From assembly GCF_900187985.1 (NCBI RefSeq), contig NZ_FZOA01000008.1, positions 1 to 64,000 on the forward strand: a DNA stretch of 64,000 nucleotides. Direction: 5' to 3'. Position 1 is the first letter of the stretch. The number at the start of each line of letters is the position of its first letter. This document shows positions 25,328 through 35,429 of this stretch, in pieces. The notes beneath the pieces were generated by a model, which worked only from the letters and a program-made list of their open reading frames with translations, did no database searches and was not told the origin of the DNA. The position numbers were made by a program, and so were the translations under genes. Source of the stretch: Methylobacillus rhizosphaerae (GTDB taxonomy: Bacteria; Pseudomonadota; Gammaproteobacteria; Burkholderiales; Methylophilaceae).

Positions 25328-25767
25328 TTCATCGGGTTCCTTTAGATTCTGTCAGGTAGTGCGATGATGCCTGGCTGGCTGAAAGTGGCAATAGGCTGTG
25401 AGGTCGGGCGAAGCGGGCTTTTGCGTGGTAATTGAAACTTCGCACCCGTGGATATGTCTGTCTTTTAGCGATGAAAGACCTGTATCTTGAAAGGTTATTT
25501 CTGTAACAAAAAGTTAATGAATTTGCATTTTAAGCTTATATTTTTAAGGTTATTTTGGAATCAATTCAATAATAAACAGTAGGTAAGCTTGAAATCCGCT
25601 GCCATGGCTGGATTTGACGATGTTGAGTTGTAATTTGTGTGTTACAATTCATTAACAAAATATGGGTATGATGTAGCAGATAACCTGAAGGCCTGGCAGT
25701 TGCTGGGCGAGGCTGGCCGTGAGCTTGTGAATCTGGCTGGTGTTGCTGATTTGTATAGGATTGGAAC
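25328..25767 (+). promoter_or_regulatory. 440-bp non-coding region upstream of nuo
   Basis: No convincing gene is seen here. The right half is AT-rich. An inverted repeat TTGTAA (25628-25633) / TTACAA (25642-25647) with an 8-bp spacer lies about 120 bp before nuoA. TTACAA (25642-25647) and TATGAT (25667-25672) could be a promoter, but the 19-bp spacing is long. The nuo promoter is expected in this region. Confidence 0.4.
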
Positions 25768-26124
25768 GTGCTGGAGAATTACTTTCCGATATTGCTGTTC
25801 ATTGTTGTAGGGCTTGGTGTAGGCATTGCTCCTATTGTCCTTGGCAAGCTGGTTTCCCCCAATCGGCCGGATGCTGAGAAGAACTCTCCCTATGAGTGTG
25901 GTTTTGAAGCGTTCGAGGATGCGCGCATGAAGTTTGATGTGCGTTACTACCTTGTTGCCATCCTATTCATCCTGTTTGACTTGGAAATTGCTTTCCTTTT
26001 CCCCTGGGCTATTGTGTTGCAAGAGATAGGCCTGTTCGGCTTTCTGGCGATGATGGTGTTTCTTGGGATATTGGTGGTGGGTTTCGTCTATGAGTGGATG
26101 AAGGGGGCGCTGGAATGGGAATGA
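25768..26124 (+). CDS. nuoA: NADH-quinone oxidoreductase subunit A
   Basis: NuoA is a three-helix membrane subunit at the junction of the peripheral and membrane arms of complex I. The 118-residue protein has the conserved YECGFE motif, with the Cys of the Q-site loop, and [11 protein letters not shown]. It starts with GTG at 25768, preceded by AGGATTGGAAC. It opens the 14-gene operon. Confidence 0.96.
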   Translation: MLENYFPILLFIVVGLGVGIAPIVLGKLVSPNRPDAEKNSPYECGFEAFEDARMKFDVRYYLVAILFILFDLEIAFLFPWAIVLQEIGLFGFLAMMVFLGILVVGFVYEWMKGALEWE

Positions 26125-26141
26125 AAGGTAATGTGGCATGA
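26121..26141 (+). other. Six-codon relay frame between nuoA and nuoB
   Basis: An ATG overlaps the nuoA stop (ATGA) and the frame MKGNVA ends at a TGA that overlaps the nuoB ATG (again ATGA). It could keep ribosomes moving from nuoA to nuoB, or be chance. Confidence 0.3.
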
Positions 26142-26614
26142 GTATTGAAGGCGTACTCGAAAAAGGTTTTGTGACAACAACGCTGGATACGGTGATCAAT
26201 TACACTCGTACCGGCTCCCTCTGGCCCATGACGTTTGGCCTGGCATGTTGTGCGGTGGAAATGATGCATGCTGGTGCGGCACGGTATGACCTGGATCGCT
26301 TTGGCATTGTGTTCCGCCCCAGTCCCCGGCAATCCGATGTCATGATCGTGGCTGGTACTCTGGTCAATAAAATGGCGCCAGCCTTGCGCAAGGTATACGA
26401 CCAGATGGCTGAGCCGCGCTGGGTGATTTCAATGGGTTCTTGTGCCAATGGTGGCGGGTATTACCATTACTCCTATGCTGTTGTGCGTGGATGTGACCGT
26501 ATTGTGCCTGTGGATGTCTATGTGCCCGGTTGCCCTCCTACTGCAGAGGCGTTGCTGTACGGAATTATTCAGTTGCAGAACAAGATCAAGCGCACTAATA
26601 CGATTGCACGTTGA
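26138..26614 (+). CDS. nuoB: NADH-quinone oxidoreductase subunit B
   Basis: NuoB carries the terminal iron-sulfur cluster N2 that hands electrons to quinone. The four ligand cysteines are visible: the tandem pair Cys37-Cys38 (LACCAVEMM), Cys102 (GSCANGGG) and Cys132 (PGCPPT). The 158-residue length is typical of betaproteobacteria. The start has ATGA form and lies 14 bases after the nuoA stop. Confidence 0.97.
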   Translation: MSIEGVLEKGFVTTTLDTVINYTRTGSLWPMTFGLACCAVEMMHAGAARYDLDRFGIVFRPSPRQSDVMIVAGTLVNKMAPALRKVYDQMAEPRWVISMGSCANGGGYYHYSYAVVRGCDRIVPVDVYVPGCPPTAEALLYGIIQLQNKIKRTNTIAR

Positions 26615-26624
26615 AGGTTGAGTG

Positions 26625-27218
26625 ATGACACGCCTGGAACAATTAAAGCAGCATTTGCAGGAAGTCCTTGGTGACAGTATTGTCAGAATGGATGAAGCTG
26701 TGGGTGAGTTGAGCATTGAGTGCAAGCCTGCCTGCCTGTTGGAGGTCTGCAATTTGCTGAGGGATCATAAGCTGTTGAAATTCGAACAGCTGATTGATTT
26801 GTGTGGGATGGATTATGTGGATCATGGTGAGGGCACATGGTCTGGTTCCCGCTACGCGACAGTCTACCATTTGCTTTCGGTAAGCCTGAATCAGCGCCTG
26901 AGGCTGCGGGTTTTTGCCGCTGATGATGATTTTCCCGTGCTCCCGACCGTGGTGGATTTGTGGCCGGTGGCCAATTGGTTCGAGCGTGAGTCCTTTGACT
27001 TGTTCGGCATCATGTATGAAGGGCATCCCGACCTGCGCCGCTTGCTGACGGATTATGGTTTCGTCGGCCATCCATTCCGCAAGGATTTCCCGATGATAGG
27101 CAACGTGGAAATGCGCTACGACCCCGAGCAACAACGTGTGGTGTATCAGCCGGTCACGATTGACCCACGGAATAACGTACCCCGGGTGATACGTGAAGAA
27201 GGGTTTCATCATGGCTGA
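26625..27218 (+). CDS. nuoC: NADH-quinone oxidoreductase subunit C
   Basis: NuoC is a peripheral-arm subunit that packs against NuoD. It is a separate gene here, whereas it is fused to nuoD in E. coli. The conserved C-terminal signature [20 protein letters not shown] is present, followed by [10 protein letters not shown] chose the ATG at 26625 (197 residues), with a GTG one codon upstream as an alternative. The stop TGA lies within ATGGCTGA, where an ATG opens the first, duplicated copy of the nuoD start. Confidence 0.96.
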   Translation: MTRLEQLKQHLQEVLGDSIVRMDEAVGELSIECKPACLLEVCNLLRDHKLLKFEQLIDLCGMDYVDHGEGTWSGSRYATVYHLLSVSLNQRLRLRVFAADDDFPVLPTVVDLWPVANWFERESFDLFGIMYEGHPDLRRLLTDYGFVGHPFRKDFPMIGNVEMRYDPEQQRVVYQPVTIDPRNNVPRVIREEGFHHG

Positions 27219-27243
27219 AATCAGGAACTACACCATGAATTTT
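27211..27243 (+). repeat. First copy of 33-bp nuoD start repeat
   Basis: This segment matches 27347-27379 in 29 of 33 positions. The differences are the first base (ATG here, GTG there) and three third-codon positions that leave the peptide [11 protein letters not shown] unchanged. Confidence 0.9.
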
Positions 27244-27354
27244 AGCTCCGGCCGTACTTCGTACTTAACTTGCATGCGCAAGTTAGCCTGCACTGAAATA
27301 GTGATGGCGACCATGGCTCGGGTGGCTGAGGCCGAGGAGCTAAGTCGTGGCTGA
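27211..27354 (+). CDS. 47-codon leader frame that bridges nuoC and nuoD
   Basis: The frame starts at an ATG overlapping the nuoC stop and encodes [11 protein letters not shown], identical to the first 11 residues of NuoD, then 36 unrelated residues ([10 protein letters not shown] to AEELSRG). It stops at TGA 27352-27354, within GTGGCTGA, which contains the GTG start of the real nuoD at 27347. So the same stop/start overlap occurs at both ends. It is either translated as a coupling peptide or is the fossil of an insertion into nuoD. No known protein is recognised in the novel part. Confidence 0.4.
   Translation: MAEIRNYTMNFSSGRTSYLTCMRKLACTEIVMATMARVAEAEELSRG
27242..27343. mobile_element. MITE-like element inserted between duplicated nuoD starts
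   Basis: A segment of about 102 bp is bounded by inverted repeats: TTAGCTCC-GGCC (27242-27253) and GGCC-GA-GGAGCTAA (27330-27343). Inside are an 8-bp perfect stem TAACTTGC/GCAAGTTA (27266-27285) and smaller stems GTAC-TTC-GTAC (27254-27264) and CACT/AGTG (27291-27303). It has no coding capacity for a transposase. It resembles a miniature inverted-repeat element or a structured RNA insert. I saw no second copy while reading this window, but I could not search systematically. Confidence 0.4.
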
Positions 27355-27379
27355 AATCAGAAATTACACCATGAACTTT
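27347..27379 (+). repeat. Second copy of 33-bp nuoD start repeat
   Basis: This is the functional copy at the start of nuoD, 136 bp after the first copy at 27211. Confidence 0.9.
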
Positions 27380-28600
27380 GGACCGCAGCATCCGGCAGCT
27401 CACGGGGTATTGCGCCTGGTGCTGGAGCTGGATGGTGAAGTGATCCAGCGCGCAGACCCGCATATCGGCCTGTTGCATCGCGGGACAGAAAAGCTTGCCG
27501 AGAATCGTACTTACTTACAGTCGGTGCCCTACATGGACCGGCTGGATTACGTGTCCATGATGGCGAACGAGCATGCTTACGTCATGGCGATCGAGAAATT
27601 GCTCGGACTGGAAGTGCCGCTGCGGGCGCAATATATCCGCGTGATGTTCGACGAGATTACCCGTATTCTCAATCACTTGCTATGGTTGGGCGCACATGCG
27701 CTGGATGTCGGGGCGATGACGGTATTCCTCTATGCCTTCCGCGAGCGCGAGGATCTGTTTGATTGCTACGAAGCGGTTTCTGGCGCGCGCATGCACGCAG
27801 CCTATTACCGTCCAGGCGGGGTTTATCGTGATCTGCCGGACCGGATGCCGCTGTATGAAAAATCTGCTGTGCGCAGTCAAGAAGATGTGCGGCTGCTGAA
27901 TGAAAACCGGCAGGGGTCGCTATTGGATTTCATTGAGGACTTCACCAACCGTTTTCCTGCCTATATCGACGAATATGAAACGCTGCTTACCGATAACCGG
28001 ATCTGGAAACAGCGTACTGTCGGGATTGGTGTGGTATCTCCGGAGCGCGCGTTGGCGCTGGGATTGACCGGGCCGATGCTGCGTGGATCCGGCTTTGCGT
28101 GGGATTTGCGCAAGAAACAGCCTTATGAGGTGTATGACAAGCTGGATTTTGATATTCCAGTCGGCGTCAATGGCGATTGTTATGACCGCTACCTGGTGCG
28201 TATGGAGGAGTTTCGCCAATCCAACCGTATCGTTAAGCAATGTATTGATTGGTTGCGTAAGAATCCAGGACCTGTCATCAGTGACAACACCAAGGTCGCC
28301 CCTCCCCAGCGGGAGGGAATGAAGCAGGATATGGAGGCCTTGATCCACCATTTCAAATTGTTTACCGAAGGATTCCATATCCCGGCAGGAGAAGCCTACG
28401 CTGCTGTTGAACATCCCAAGGGCGAGTTTGGTATTTATCTGGTATCAGATGGAGCGAATAAGCCATACCGTCTCAAGATTCGCGCTCCGGGATTTGCACA
28501 TTTGGCTGCTCTGGATGAAATGACGCGAGGTCACATGATTGCTGATCTGGTAGCCATTATCGGTACACAAGATATTGTATTCGGAGAAATTGACCGATGA
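27347..28600 (+). CDS. nuoD: NADH-quinone oxidoreductase subunit D
   Basis: NuoD forms the quinone-binding cavity with NuoB and descends from NiFe hydrogenase large subunits. The 417-residue protein starts [20 protein letters not shown], with the conserved GPQHPAAHG and later LHRGTEKL and [11 protein letters not shown]. It begins with GTG at 27347, not with the upstream ATG at 27211, whose frame runs into a stop before any NuoD sequence. The C-terminus VFGEIDR is normal. The ATGA overlap couples it to nuoE. Confidence 0.96.
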   Translation: MAEIRNYTMNFGPQHPAAHGVLRLVLELDGEVIQRADPHIGLLHRGTEKLAENRTYLQSVPYMDRLDYVSMMANEHAYVMAIEKLLGLEVPLRAQYIRVMFDEITRILNHLLWLGAHALDVGAMTVFLYAFREREDLFDCYEAVSGARMHAAYYRPGGVYRDLPDRMPLYEKSAVRSQEDVRLLNENRQGSLLDFIEDFTNRFPAYIDEYETLLTDNRIWKQRTVGIGVVSPERALALGLTGPMLRGSGFAWDLRKKQPYEVYDKLDFDIPVGVNGDCYDRYLVRMEEFRQSNRIVKQCIDWLRKNPGPVISDNTKVAPPQREGMKQDMEALIHHFKLFTEGFHIPAGEAYAAVEHPKGEFGIYLVSDGANKPYRLKIRAPGFAHLAALDEMTRGHMIADLVAIIGTQDIVFGEIDR

Positions 28601-29076
28601 GTTTATCTACTGAATCCCAGGCCAAGATTGACCGGGAGCTGACCAAGTATCCTCCCGAGCATCGCCAGGCCGCGGTGATGTCTGCGCTACGCATTGCCCA
28701 GACGGAGAAAGGCTGGCTTTCCAAGGAAACTATTGCCGAAGTTGCTGATTATCTTGGTATTCCAGCGATTGCTGCGCTGGAAGTGGCGACTTTCTACAAT
28801 ATGTACGAGCTGGAGCCTGTTGGTAAATACAAAATTACCGTATGTACCAATATTTCCTGCATGTTGCGGGATTCGGCAGAAATTGTGACGCATCTGGAAA
28901 AGAAACTGGGCATCGGTTTCAATGAGACTACAGCGGATGGACAGTTCACCCTCAAAGAGGGCGAGTGCATGGGGTGTTGTGGCGGAGCGCCGTTGTTCCA
29001 TATTAATAATACCCAGATGCATGAATATCTCACCCCGGAAAAGGTGGATCAGATACTGGAAGGCCTGGATAAATGA
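28597..29076 (+). CDS. nuoE: NADH-quinone oxidoreductase subunit E
   Basis: NuoE has a thioredoxin-like fold and binds the [2Fe-2S] cluster N1a near the FMN. The ligands are visible in [10 protein letters not shown] and [11 protein letters not shown]. The 159-residue length is typical. It overlaps nuoD by ATGA at the start and nuoF by ATGA at the end. Confidence 0.96.
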   Translation: MSLSTESQAKIDRELTKYPPEHRQAAVMSALRIAQTEKGWLSKETIAEVADYLGIPAIAALEVATFYNMYELEPVGKYKITVCTNISCMLRDSAEIVTHLEKKLGIGFNETTADGQFTLKEGECMGCCGGAPLFHINNTQMHEYLTPEKVDQILEGLDK

Positions 29077-30398
29077 GTGCAACGCAAACCCTGGTGTGCC
29101 TGCGTACCGTAGGGCAGGATAACCCGGCATCATTGGCGACTTATCTCAAGCTTGGTGGTTATGCCCAGCTGCAGAAGTTAGTGACAGAAAAGGTCAAGGC
29201 CACTGAAATCATCAGTCAGGTCAAGCTGTCCGGATTGCGCGGGCGTGGAGGGGCAGGCTTCCCGACCGGGCTCAAATGGAGCTTTATGCCGCGGTACTTC
29301 GATGGCACCAAGTATCTGGTGTGCAATACCGATGAAGGGGAGCCGGGCACCTTCAAGGACAGGGATATCATTCGCTACAACCCGCACCAATTGATTGAGG
29401 GGATGGCAATTGCCGCTTATACCCTGGGTGCGAGAGTAGGTTACAACTATATACACGGTGAAATCTGGCAGGATTACGAGATATTCGAGGCAGCGCTTGA
29501 GGAAGCACGCGCGGCTGGGTTTCTTGGTGAAAACCTGTTCGGCACCGGTTTCAGTTTCGATCTCTATGCGGTACATGGTTACGGTGCCTATATCTGTGGC
29601 GAAGAAACCGCATTGATCGAGTCGATAGAGGGCAAGAAAGGGCAGCCGAGGTTCAAACCGCCTTTTCCTGCCAGCTACGGTGTGTTTGGCAAGCCGACTA
29701 ATGTGAATAATACGGAGTCATACACGTCGATACCATGGATCATGGAGCACGGTGGTCAGGCATTTCAGGAGCTTGGCGTCGCTAATTCAGGGGGAAGCAA
29801 AATCTTCTCGATCTCGGGTCACGTAGACAAGCCCGGGAACTATGAAGTGAACATGGGCATCCCCTTTGCGGAATTGCTGGCGCTGGCTGGAGGTGTATGG
29901 AAGGGGCGACAGTTGAAAGCCGTCATCCCCGGAGGGCCGTCAACTGCCGTTTTACCAGCTGCAGCCATCATAGGAGCGACCATGGATTACGATGGTCTTT
30001 CCAAGGCAGGTTCCAGCCTGGGCGCCGGCTCCATGATAGTCATGGACGAAACTACTTGCATGGTGAAAACCCTGAAGCGATTGTCTTATTTCTTCTTTGA
30101 GGAATCTTGCGGGCAATGTACGCCATGCCGTGAAGGAACGGGGTGGTTGTACCGCGTCATCAAGCGCATTGTCGATGGGCAGGGACGATTGGAAGACCTG
30201 GATCTGCTGACTGATGTCAGCAGCAATATTTCCGGGCGCACTATCTGCGCATTGGGAGATGCAGCCGCGACACCGGTGCTGAGTTTTATCAAGCATTTCC
30301 GTCCCGAGTTCGAATATTACATCCGTCATGGCCGCAGCATGGTGGAAGATGGTCTGGCAGCACAAAGCCAGGCACAGCAAGAGGTTGCATATGCTTAA
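29073..30398 (+). CDS. nuoF: NADH-quinone oxidoreductase subunit F
   Basis: NuoF is the NADH-oxidising flavoprotein subunit. The FMN and NADH-binding glycine-rich motif [13 protein letters not shown], the YICGEETAL block and the 4Fe-4S (N3) ligands in [13 protein letters not shown] are present in order. The length of 441 residues is normal. The end overlaps the nuoG start by 8 bases. Confidence 0.97.
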   Translation: MSATQTLVCLRTVGQDNPASLATYLKLGGYAQLQKLVTEKVKATEIISQVKLSGLRGRGGAGFPTGLKWSFMPRYFDGTKYLVCNTDEGEPGTFKDRDIIRYNPHQLIEGMAIAAYTLGARVGYNYIHGEIWQDYEIFEAALEEARAAGFLGENLFGTGFSFDLYAVHGYGAYICGEETALIESIEGKKGQPRFKPPFPASYGVFGKPTNVNNTESYTSIPWIMEHGGQAFQELGVANSGGSKIFSISGHVDKPGNYEVNMGIPFAELLALAGGVWKGRQLKAVIPGGPSTAVLPAAAIIGATMDYDGLSKAGSSLGAGSMIVMDETTCMVKTLKRLSYFFFEESCGQCTPCREGTGWLYRVIKRIVDGQGRLEDLDLLTDVSSNISGRTICALGDAAATPVLSFIKHFRPEFEYYIRHGRSMVEDGLAAQSQAQQEVAYA

Positions 30399-32817
30399 TG
30401 TCGAGATAGATGGCAAGCAGGTTGAGGTGGAAAACGGATCCACCATTATTGATGCCGCTGACCAACTGGGCATTGCGATTCCCCGTTTCTGTTACCACAA
30501 GAAATTGTCTGTTGCTGCCAATTGCCGGATGTGTCTGGTACAGGTAGAAAAATTCAATAAGCCGCTGCCTGCCTGTGCTACTCCGGTGGCGGATGGCATG
30601 AAAATATTCACACGCTCCAAGGCTGCTGTGGAAGCGCAGCAGAGTGTGATGGAGTTCCTGCTGATCAATCACCCGCTGGATTGCCCGATCTGTGATCAGG
30701 GAGGAGAGTGTGATCTGCAGGATATTGCGGTGGCCTATGGTGCTCCAGCATCGCGCTACACCGAGGAAAAGCGCGTCGTCCTCAACAAGAATATAGGCCC
30801 ATTGGTATCCACCGACATGACGCGTTGCATCCAGTGCACACGTTGCGTACGCTTTCTCAAGGAAGTGGGTGGCATGATGGAGCTGGGGCTGATCAACCGT
30901 GGCGAGCATGCCGAGATCACGGCCTATGTCGATAAAAGTGTCGATTCAGAGCTTTCCGGCAACATCATTGATCTTTGCCCTGTGGGTGCCCTGACCAGCA
31001 AGCCGTTCCGCTATACGGCACGTTCATGGGAATTGACCCGTCGTCCATCCATTGCACCGCATGACGGCCTGGGGTCGCATATTGAGGTGCATATCAAGGA
31101 TGGCAAGGTATTGCGCGTACTACCGCGCGAAAAGGAAACCATCAATGAATGTTGGCTTTCCGATCGTGACCGTTTTTCCTATGAAGGTCTGAATAGCCCT
31201 GACCGACTCAAGGTTCCCATGGTCAAGCACAATGGTGTCTGGCATGAAACCGACTGGAAAACCGCACTGGAGCTTGCTGCGGGTCAGATCAAGGATATCG
31301 TGAACAGTGAGGGTGGAGATGTGTTGGGTGTACTGGTTTCTCCCAATAGCACCATGGAAGAGGCTTATCTTGCTACCCGGCTTGCCCATGGACTCGGTTC
31401 GGATAATGTGGACTACCGTTTACGGCATACCGATTTTCGTCATGACGGCAAACGTTTGGGCGTGATCTGGATGGGGTGCAATATCCCAGACTTGCAGGAA
31501 ATGGACCGTATCCTGGTGATCGGCGGCAATCTGCGTAACGAACATCCCTTGCTGGCGCAACGTATCCGCCGGGCAGTGGCGAATGGTGCCGAGCTTTCCG
31601 TCGTCAATCCGCTGGATGATGATCCACTGATCCCGATCAAGCACAAGGCGATTTGCTCACCAAATGATATGGTCAATGTGCTATCGCAGATACTCAAGGC
31701 TGTTTCCGGCATGGAGCGGCTTTCCCTGTGCCTGCCTAAATCCCTGAATGATTTGCTGGAAAAAGTCAGGGTCTGGGATAACAGCAAGGCAATTGCACTC
31801 AGTCTGACAGGTCATGGCGAAACCATGGACTTGATCAGCCCGCGTTCTGCCGTATTCCTGGGCAATATTTCCCAGCACCACCCGCGCTATACCGAAATAT
31901 TCAGCCTGGCTGAAGCGATTGCGTCACTGTGTGGTGCCACATTTGGCGTATTGAGCGCTGGCGCAAACAGTGTTGGTGCCAACCTGGTCGGTGCCATGCC
32001 CAAGGCTGGTGGCCTGAATGCACGCACCATGCTGGAGTCGCCGCGCAAGGCGTATATGCTGGTCAATGTCGAACCCGAGTTTGATTGCCATAATCCGCGC
32101 CTGGCGAGCAACGCATTGCAGCAGGCGGAATGTGTAGTGGCGCTGACAGCATACAAATCAGAATCACTGGAGCGGGATGCGGACATTATGTTGCCTATCA
32201 CGCCATTCACTGAAACTTCAGGTACGTTCATGAGTATGGAGGGGCGGGTACAGAGCTTCACTGCCGTGACCAAGGCTCTGGGTGAAGCGCGGCCTGGCTG
32301 GAAAGTATTGCGTGTTCTGGGTAACCTGACTGGTGTCAGTGATTTTGACTTTGATAGCACAGAACAGGTCAAGAACGATATCTTCGGCGGCGAAAAGCCT
32401 TCCACTGTGGTCTGGCGTACCTTGAACAACAACCTGCGAGAGCTGATTGATGTCGAGATCAAGGTCAAGCTGGACAGCGATCTACAGCGCGTAGGTGAAA
32501 TTCCTCAGTTCCAGACGGACGCCATCGTGCGCCGTTCGACCCCGTTGCAGAAAACCAGGCAGGTTGTGAAAGCAGTATTGGCAGCATTGCACCCTGAGCA
32601 GATGCAGAAATTGGGTATTCAGGAGGGTGAGCGTATTCTTGTCAGGCAGGGCAGTGGCAGTGCGGTGCTGGCAGCACATGCAGATAGCCGAGTCCCTCAT
32701 GGATGTGTGCGTATTCCCGGCGCCTTGTCTGCCACGGCGAGCCTGGGCGAGCTGCTGGGAGAAATCACTGTGGAGCGGATTCCCGCTGAGCAACCAGCAG
32801 GTGAGGTGATTGCATGA
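30391..32817 (+). CDS. nuoG: NADH-quinone oxidoreductase subunit G
   Basis: NuoG is the large peripheral-arm subunit carrying several iron-sulfur clusters. The N-terminus has a [2Fe-2S] ferredoxin domain ([15 protein letters not shown]), then the His-Cys3 site ([18 protein letters not shown]) and a 4Fe-4S site ([11 protein letters not shown]), followed by a molybdopterin-oxidoreductase-like domain without an evident active cofactor site. I placed the start at 30391 (MLNVEIDG), preceded by GAGG, giving 808 residues. The longer open frame upstream runs inside nuoF. ATGA overlap with nuoH. Confidence 0.95.
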   Translation: MLNVEIDGKQVEVENGSTIIDAADQLGIAIPRFCYHKKLSVAANCRMCLVQVEKFNKPLPACATPVADGMKIFTRSKAAVEAQQSVMEFLLINHPLDCPICDQGGECDLQDIAVAYGAPASRYTEEKRVVLNKNIGPLVSTDMTRCIQCTRCVRFLKEVGGMMELGLINRGEHAEITAYVDKSVDSELSGNIIDLCPVGALTSKPFRYTARSWELTRRPSIAPHDGLGSHIEVHIKDGKVLRVLPREKETINECWLSDRDRFSYEGLNSPDRLKVPMVKHNGVWHETDWKTALELAAGQIKDIVNSEGGDVLGVLVSPNSTMEEAYLATRLAHGLGSDNVDYRLRHTDFRHDGKRLGVIWMGCNIPDLQEMDRILVIGGNLRNEHPLLAQRIRRAVANGAELSVVNPLDDDPLIPIKHKAICSPNDMVNVLSQILKAVSGMERLSLCLPKSLNDLLEKVRVWDNSKAIALSLTGHGETMDLISPRSAVFLGNISQHHPRYTEIFSLAEAIASLCGATFGVLSAGANSVGANLVGAMPKAGGLNARTMLESPRKAYMLVNVEPEFDCHNPRLASNALQQAECVVALTAYKSESLERDADIMLPITPFTETSGTFMSMEGRVQSFTAVTKALGEARPGWKVLRVLGNLTGVSDFDFDSTEQVKNDIFGGEKPSTVVWRTLNNNLRELIDVEIKVKLDSDLQRVGEIPQFQTDAIVRRSTPLQKTRQVVKAVLAALHPEQMQKLGIQEGERILVRQGSGSAVLAAHADSRVPHGCVRIPGALSATASLGELLGEITVERIPAEQPAGEVIA

Positions 32818-33830
32818 TCGCAGAAGTGCAAACCTTGCTGGGGCCGGTCTGGCCTGTGATTTGGACTCTGATCAAGATCATGGCTATCGTAGTGCCGCTG
32901 ATGTTGGCAGTAGCCTACCTTACCCTGGCGGAGCGCAAGGTGATTGGGTTCATGCAGGTACGTCTGGGGCCAAATCGTGTGGGCTATGGATGGCTGCAAC
33001 CAGTGGCGGATGGTATCAAGTTGCTGATGAAGGAAATTATCATCCCTAGCGCTGCAAACCGTGCCCTATTCTTGCTTGGTCCGGTCTTGGCAATCGCACC
33101 TGCTTTTGCGGCCTGGGCTGTTGTGCCGTTTGACCTGACATTGGTGCTTGCAGATATTGACGCAGGCTTGCTTTATATCCTGGCGATGACTTCGGTCGGG
33201 GTGTACGGTGTCATCATTGCCGGTTGGGCTTCCAACTCCAAGTATGCTTTCCTGGGAGCCTTGCGCTCTGCGGCACAGATTGTTTCCTACGAAATTGCCA
33301 TGGGCTTTGCGTTGGTCGGTGTGCTGATGTCTGCCAACAGCCTCAACCTGGGCAAGATCGTTCTGGCGCAAAGCGGCGGTTTCTGGCAATGGTACTGGCT
33401 GCCGCTGTTTCCCTTGTTTGTTGTTTATTTCATTAGCGCGGTGGCAGAAACTAACCGTGCACCGTTTGACGTGGCTGAAGGTGAGTCAGAAATTGTGGCC
33501 GGTTTCCATGTGGAGTATTCCGGCATGGCATTTGCCGTATTCTTCCTTGCGGAATATGCCAACATGATTCTGGTTGCCATGCTGGCCGTGCTGATGTTCC
33601 TTGGCGGCTGGTTGTCGCCCGTGCCTTTCCTGCCAGATAGTATTTTGTGGCTGTTGTTGAAAGTAGCTGCTCTATTGTTTTTCTTCCTGTGGTTCCGCGC
33701 TACTTTTCCGCGCTACCGTTATGACCAGATCATGCGCCTGGGCTGGAAAGTGTTCATTCCCGTGACCCTGGTCTGGATATTATTTGTGGGCGCGATGATG
33801 CAGACGCCCTGGGCTTATTTGTTTCACTGA
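32814..33830 (+). CDS. nuoH: NADH-quinone oxidoreductase subunit H
   Basis: NuoH is the membrane subunit that joins the peripheral arm to the proton pumps and helps form the quinone channel. The 338-residue protein has about eight transmembrane segments, the signature [20 protein letters not shown] and the acidic loop [19 protein letters not shown]. It starts at an ATGA overlap with nuoG. Confidence 0.96.
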   Translation: MIAEVQTLLGPVWPVIWTLIKIMAIVVPLMLAVAYLTLAERKVIGFMQVRLGPNRVGYGWLQPVADGIKLLMKEIIIPSAANRALFLLGPVLAIAPAFAAWAVVPFDLTLVLADIDAGLLYILAMTSVGVYGVIIAGWASNSKYAFLGALRSAAQIVSYEIAMGFALVGVLMSANSLNLGKIVLAQSGGFWQWYWLPLFPLFVVYFISAVAETNRAPFDVAEGESEIVAGFHVEYSGMAFAVFFLAEYANMILVAMLAVLMFLGGWLSPVPFLPDSILWLLLKVAALLFFFLWFRATFPRYRYDQIMRLGWKVFIPVTLVWILFVGAMMQTPWAYLFH

Positions 33831-33838
33831 GAATCAAG

Positions 33839-34330
33839 ATGATCAGCAAGATAAAAGAATTATTTTCGAGTTTCATGCTGCTTGAGCTGGTCAAGGGCAT
33901 GGCCTTGACCGGACGCTATTTTTTCGCGCGCAAGATCACCGTGCAATTCCCTGAAGAGCGGACTCCTATCAGTCCGCGTTTCCGCGGACTGCATGCCTTG
34001 CGCCGCTACCCGAATGGCGAAGAGCGCTGCATTGCCTGCAAATTATGCGAGGCAGTCTGTCCTGCCATGGCGATTACCATTGAGTCAGAGCAGCGTGAGG
34101 ACAATACACGTCGTACAACACGGTATGACATCGACCTGACCAAATGTATTTTCTGCGGGTTTTGCGAAGAATCCTGCCCGGTTGATTCCATTGTTGAAAC
34201 CAGAATCTTTGATTATCACGGTGAGAAGCGGGGTGATTTGTTGTACACCAAACCCATGTTGCTGGCTGTCGGTGACAAGTACGAAGAGCAAATTGCTGCA
34301 GATAGGGCTGTAGATGCTAAATATCGCTAA
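33839..34330 (+). CDS. nuoI: NADH-quinone oxidoreductase subunit I
   Basis: NuoI carries the two 4Fe-4S clusters N6a and N6b. The ligands are Cys64, Cys67, Cys70, Cys74 ([12 protein letters not shown]) and Cys103, Cys106, Cys109, Cys113 ([12 protein letters not shown]). The 163-residue length is normal for betaproteobacteria. It lies 8 bp after nuoH and is followed by a 75-bp gap before nuoJ. Confidence 0.97.
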   Translation: MISKIKELFSSFMLLELVKGMALTGRYFFARKITVQFPEERTPISPRFRGLHALRRYPNGEERCIACKLCEAVCPAMAITIESEQREDNTRRTTRYDIDLTKCIFCGFCEESCPVDSIVETRIFDYHGEKRGDLLYTKPMLLAVGDKYEEQIAADRAVDAKYR

Positions 34331-34405
34331 AAGAACCAGCACGGTAATCGGCGCCGAAACTGCAATCAGGTATCGTGATGCAGCCATGGGTATCGGGAGG
34401 CCATC

Positions 34406-35044
34406 ATGATCTTTCAGGATTATGTTTTCTACGCCTTGGCTGCCATTTTGCTGTTTGCCGGTTTGCGCGTGATCACTTCACGCAATCCGGTGCATGCTGC
34501 CTTATTCCTGGTATTGGCTTTTTTTACTGCGGCAGGAATCTGGCTATTGCTGGAAGCCGAGTTTCTGGCAATTGCACTGGTGCTGGTGTATGTCGGTGCT
34601 GTCATGGTGTTGTTCCTGTTTGTGATCATGATGCTGGATATTAATCTCGACAGGTTACGGGAAGGATTCTGGAACGCGCTACCGGTGGCATTGCCGGTCG
34701 GTATTCTGATGGCTATTGAAATGGTCATGGTGTTGAGTAGCAAGCATTTCAGTGCCGACATGATCAATGCGCCAGTGCCGAAACCTGCAGGTTATAGCAA
34801 TACGGCAGAAATCGGCAGTCAACTGTATACCGATTACCTGCTGCCTTTTGAGCTGGCATCCGTGGTCCTGCTGGTGGCGATTGTGGCAGCCATTGCCCTG
34901 ACCTTGCGCGAGCGCAAGGACTCCAAATTCATAGATCCTGCCGAGCAGGTTAAGGTCAAGCGTGCAGACCGCGTGCGTATTGTGAGCATGCCTGCAGAAA
35001 AAGAAATCATTGCAGTGACCGAGCCTGAGGCAGAAAAAAAATAA
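34406..35044 (+). CDS. nuoJ: NADH-quinone oxidoreductase subunit J
   Basis: NuoJ is a five-helix membrane subunit of complex I. The conserved segment [47 protein letters not shown] is split across helices 2 and 3. The last 60 residues are hydrophilic and charged (EPEAEKK end). GGGAGG stands just before the ATG. A seven-codon frame (34386-34409) ends on this start. Confidence 0.94.
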   Translation: MIFQDYVFYALAAILLFAGLRVITSRNPVHAALFLVLAFFTAAGIWLLLEAEFLAIALVLVYVGAVMVLFLFVIMMLDINLDRLREGFWNALPVALPVGILMAIEMVMVLSSKHFSADMINAPVPKPAGYSNTAEIGSQLYTDYLLPFELASVVLLVAIVAAIALTLRERKDSKFIDPAEQVKVKRADRVRIVSMPAEKEIIAVTEPEAEKK

Positions 35045-35061
35045 TGGGGATGAATCAATGA
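35044..35061 (+). other. Five-codon relay frame between nuoJ and nuoK
   Basis: The nuoJ stop and an ATG overlap (TAATG), the frame MGMNQ follows, and its TGA overlaps the nuoK ATG. Function is uncertain. Confidence 0.25.
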
Positions 35062-35366
35062 GCGTAGGACTTTCTCATTACCTGATACTGGGGGCGGTGT
35101 TGTTTGCCATCAGCGTGATTGGTATTTTTCTCAATCGCAAGAATGTGATTGTATTGCTGATGGCGATTGAGTTGATGCTGTTGGCGGTGAACATGAACTT
35201 CATTGCGTTTTCCCATTACCTCAACGATCTTGCCGGGCAGATTTTCGTGTTTTTCATCCTGACTGTCGCTGCGGCGGAATCGGCGATCGGGCTGGCAATT
35301 CTGGTGCTGTTGTTCCGTAATTTGAGGACCATCAATGTTGATGATCTGGACAGGCTGAAGGGCTGA
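35058..35366 (+). CDS. nuoK: NADH-quinone oxidoreductase subunit K
   Basis: NuoK is a three-helix subunit, homologous to MnhC/MrpC of antiporters, that takes part in proton transfer through conserved membrane glutamates. The 102-residue protein has the conserved [17 protein letters not shown] and [12 protein letters not shown] segments, with membrane Glu residues in both. The start has an ATGA form. Confidence 0.95.
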   Translation: MSVGLSHYLILGAVLFAISVIGIFLNRKNVIVLLMAIELMLLAVNMNFIAFSHYLNDLAGQIFVFFILTVAAAESAIGLAILVLLFRNLRTINVDDLDRLKG

Positions 35367-35369
35367 TTG

Positions 35370-35429
35370 ATGAGTATGTGCGAAGTTTTTGGCCATGATG
35401 TTGATAGCTCGTCTGGGGTGATGGCATGA
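35370..35429 (+). other. 19-codon mini-frame between nuoK and nuoL
   Basis: An ATG stands 3 bases after the nuoK stop with AAGGG upstream. The frame MSMCEVFGHDVDSSSGVMA ends in TGA overlapping the nuoL ATG (ATGA). It fills the whole 59-bp gap. It may be a translational bridge; no peptide function is known. Confidence 0.35.

Noticed and set aside
27211-27379. Programmed translational bypassing over the nuoC-nuoD insert, from the first TTT to the second
   Set aside because: The repeat would allow matched take-off and landing codons, as in phage T4 gene 60, but a GTG restart at 27347 with the overlapping stop explains intact NuoD more simply. Only the N-terminal peptide could tell.
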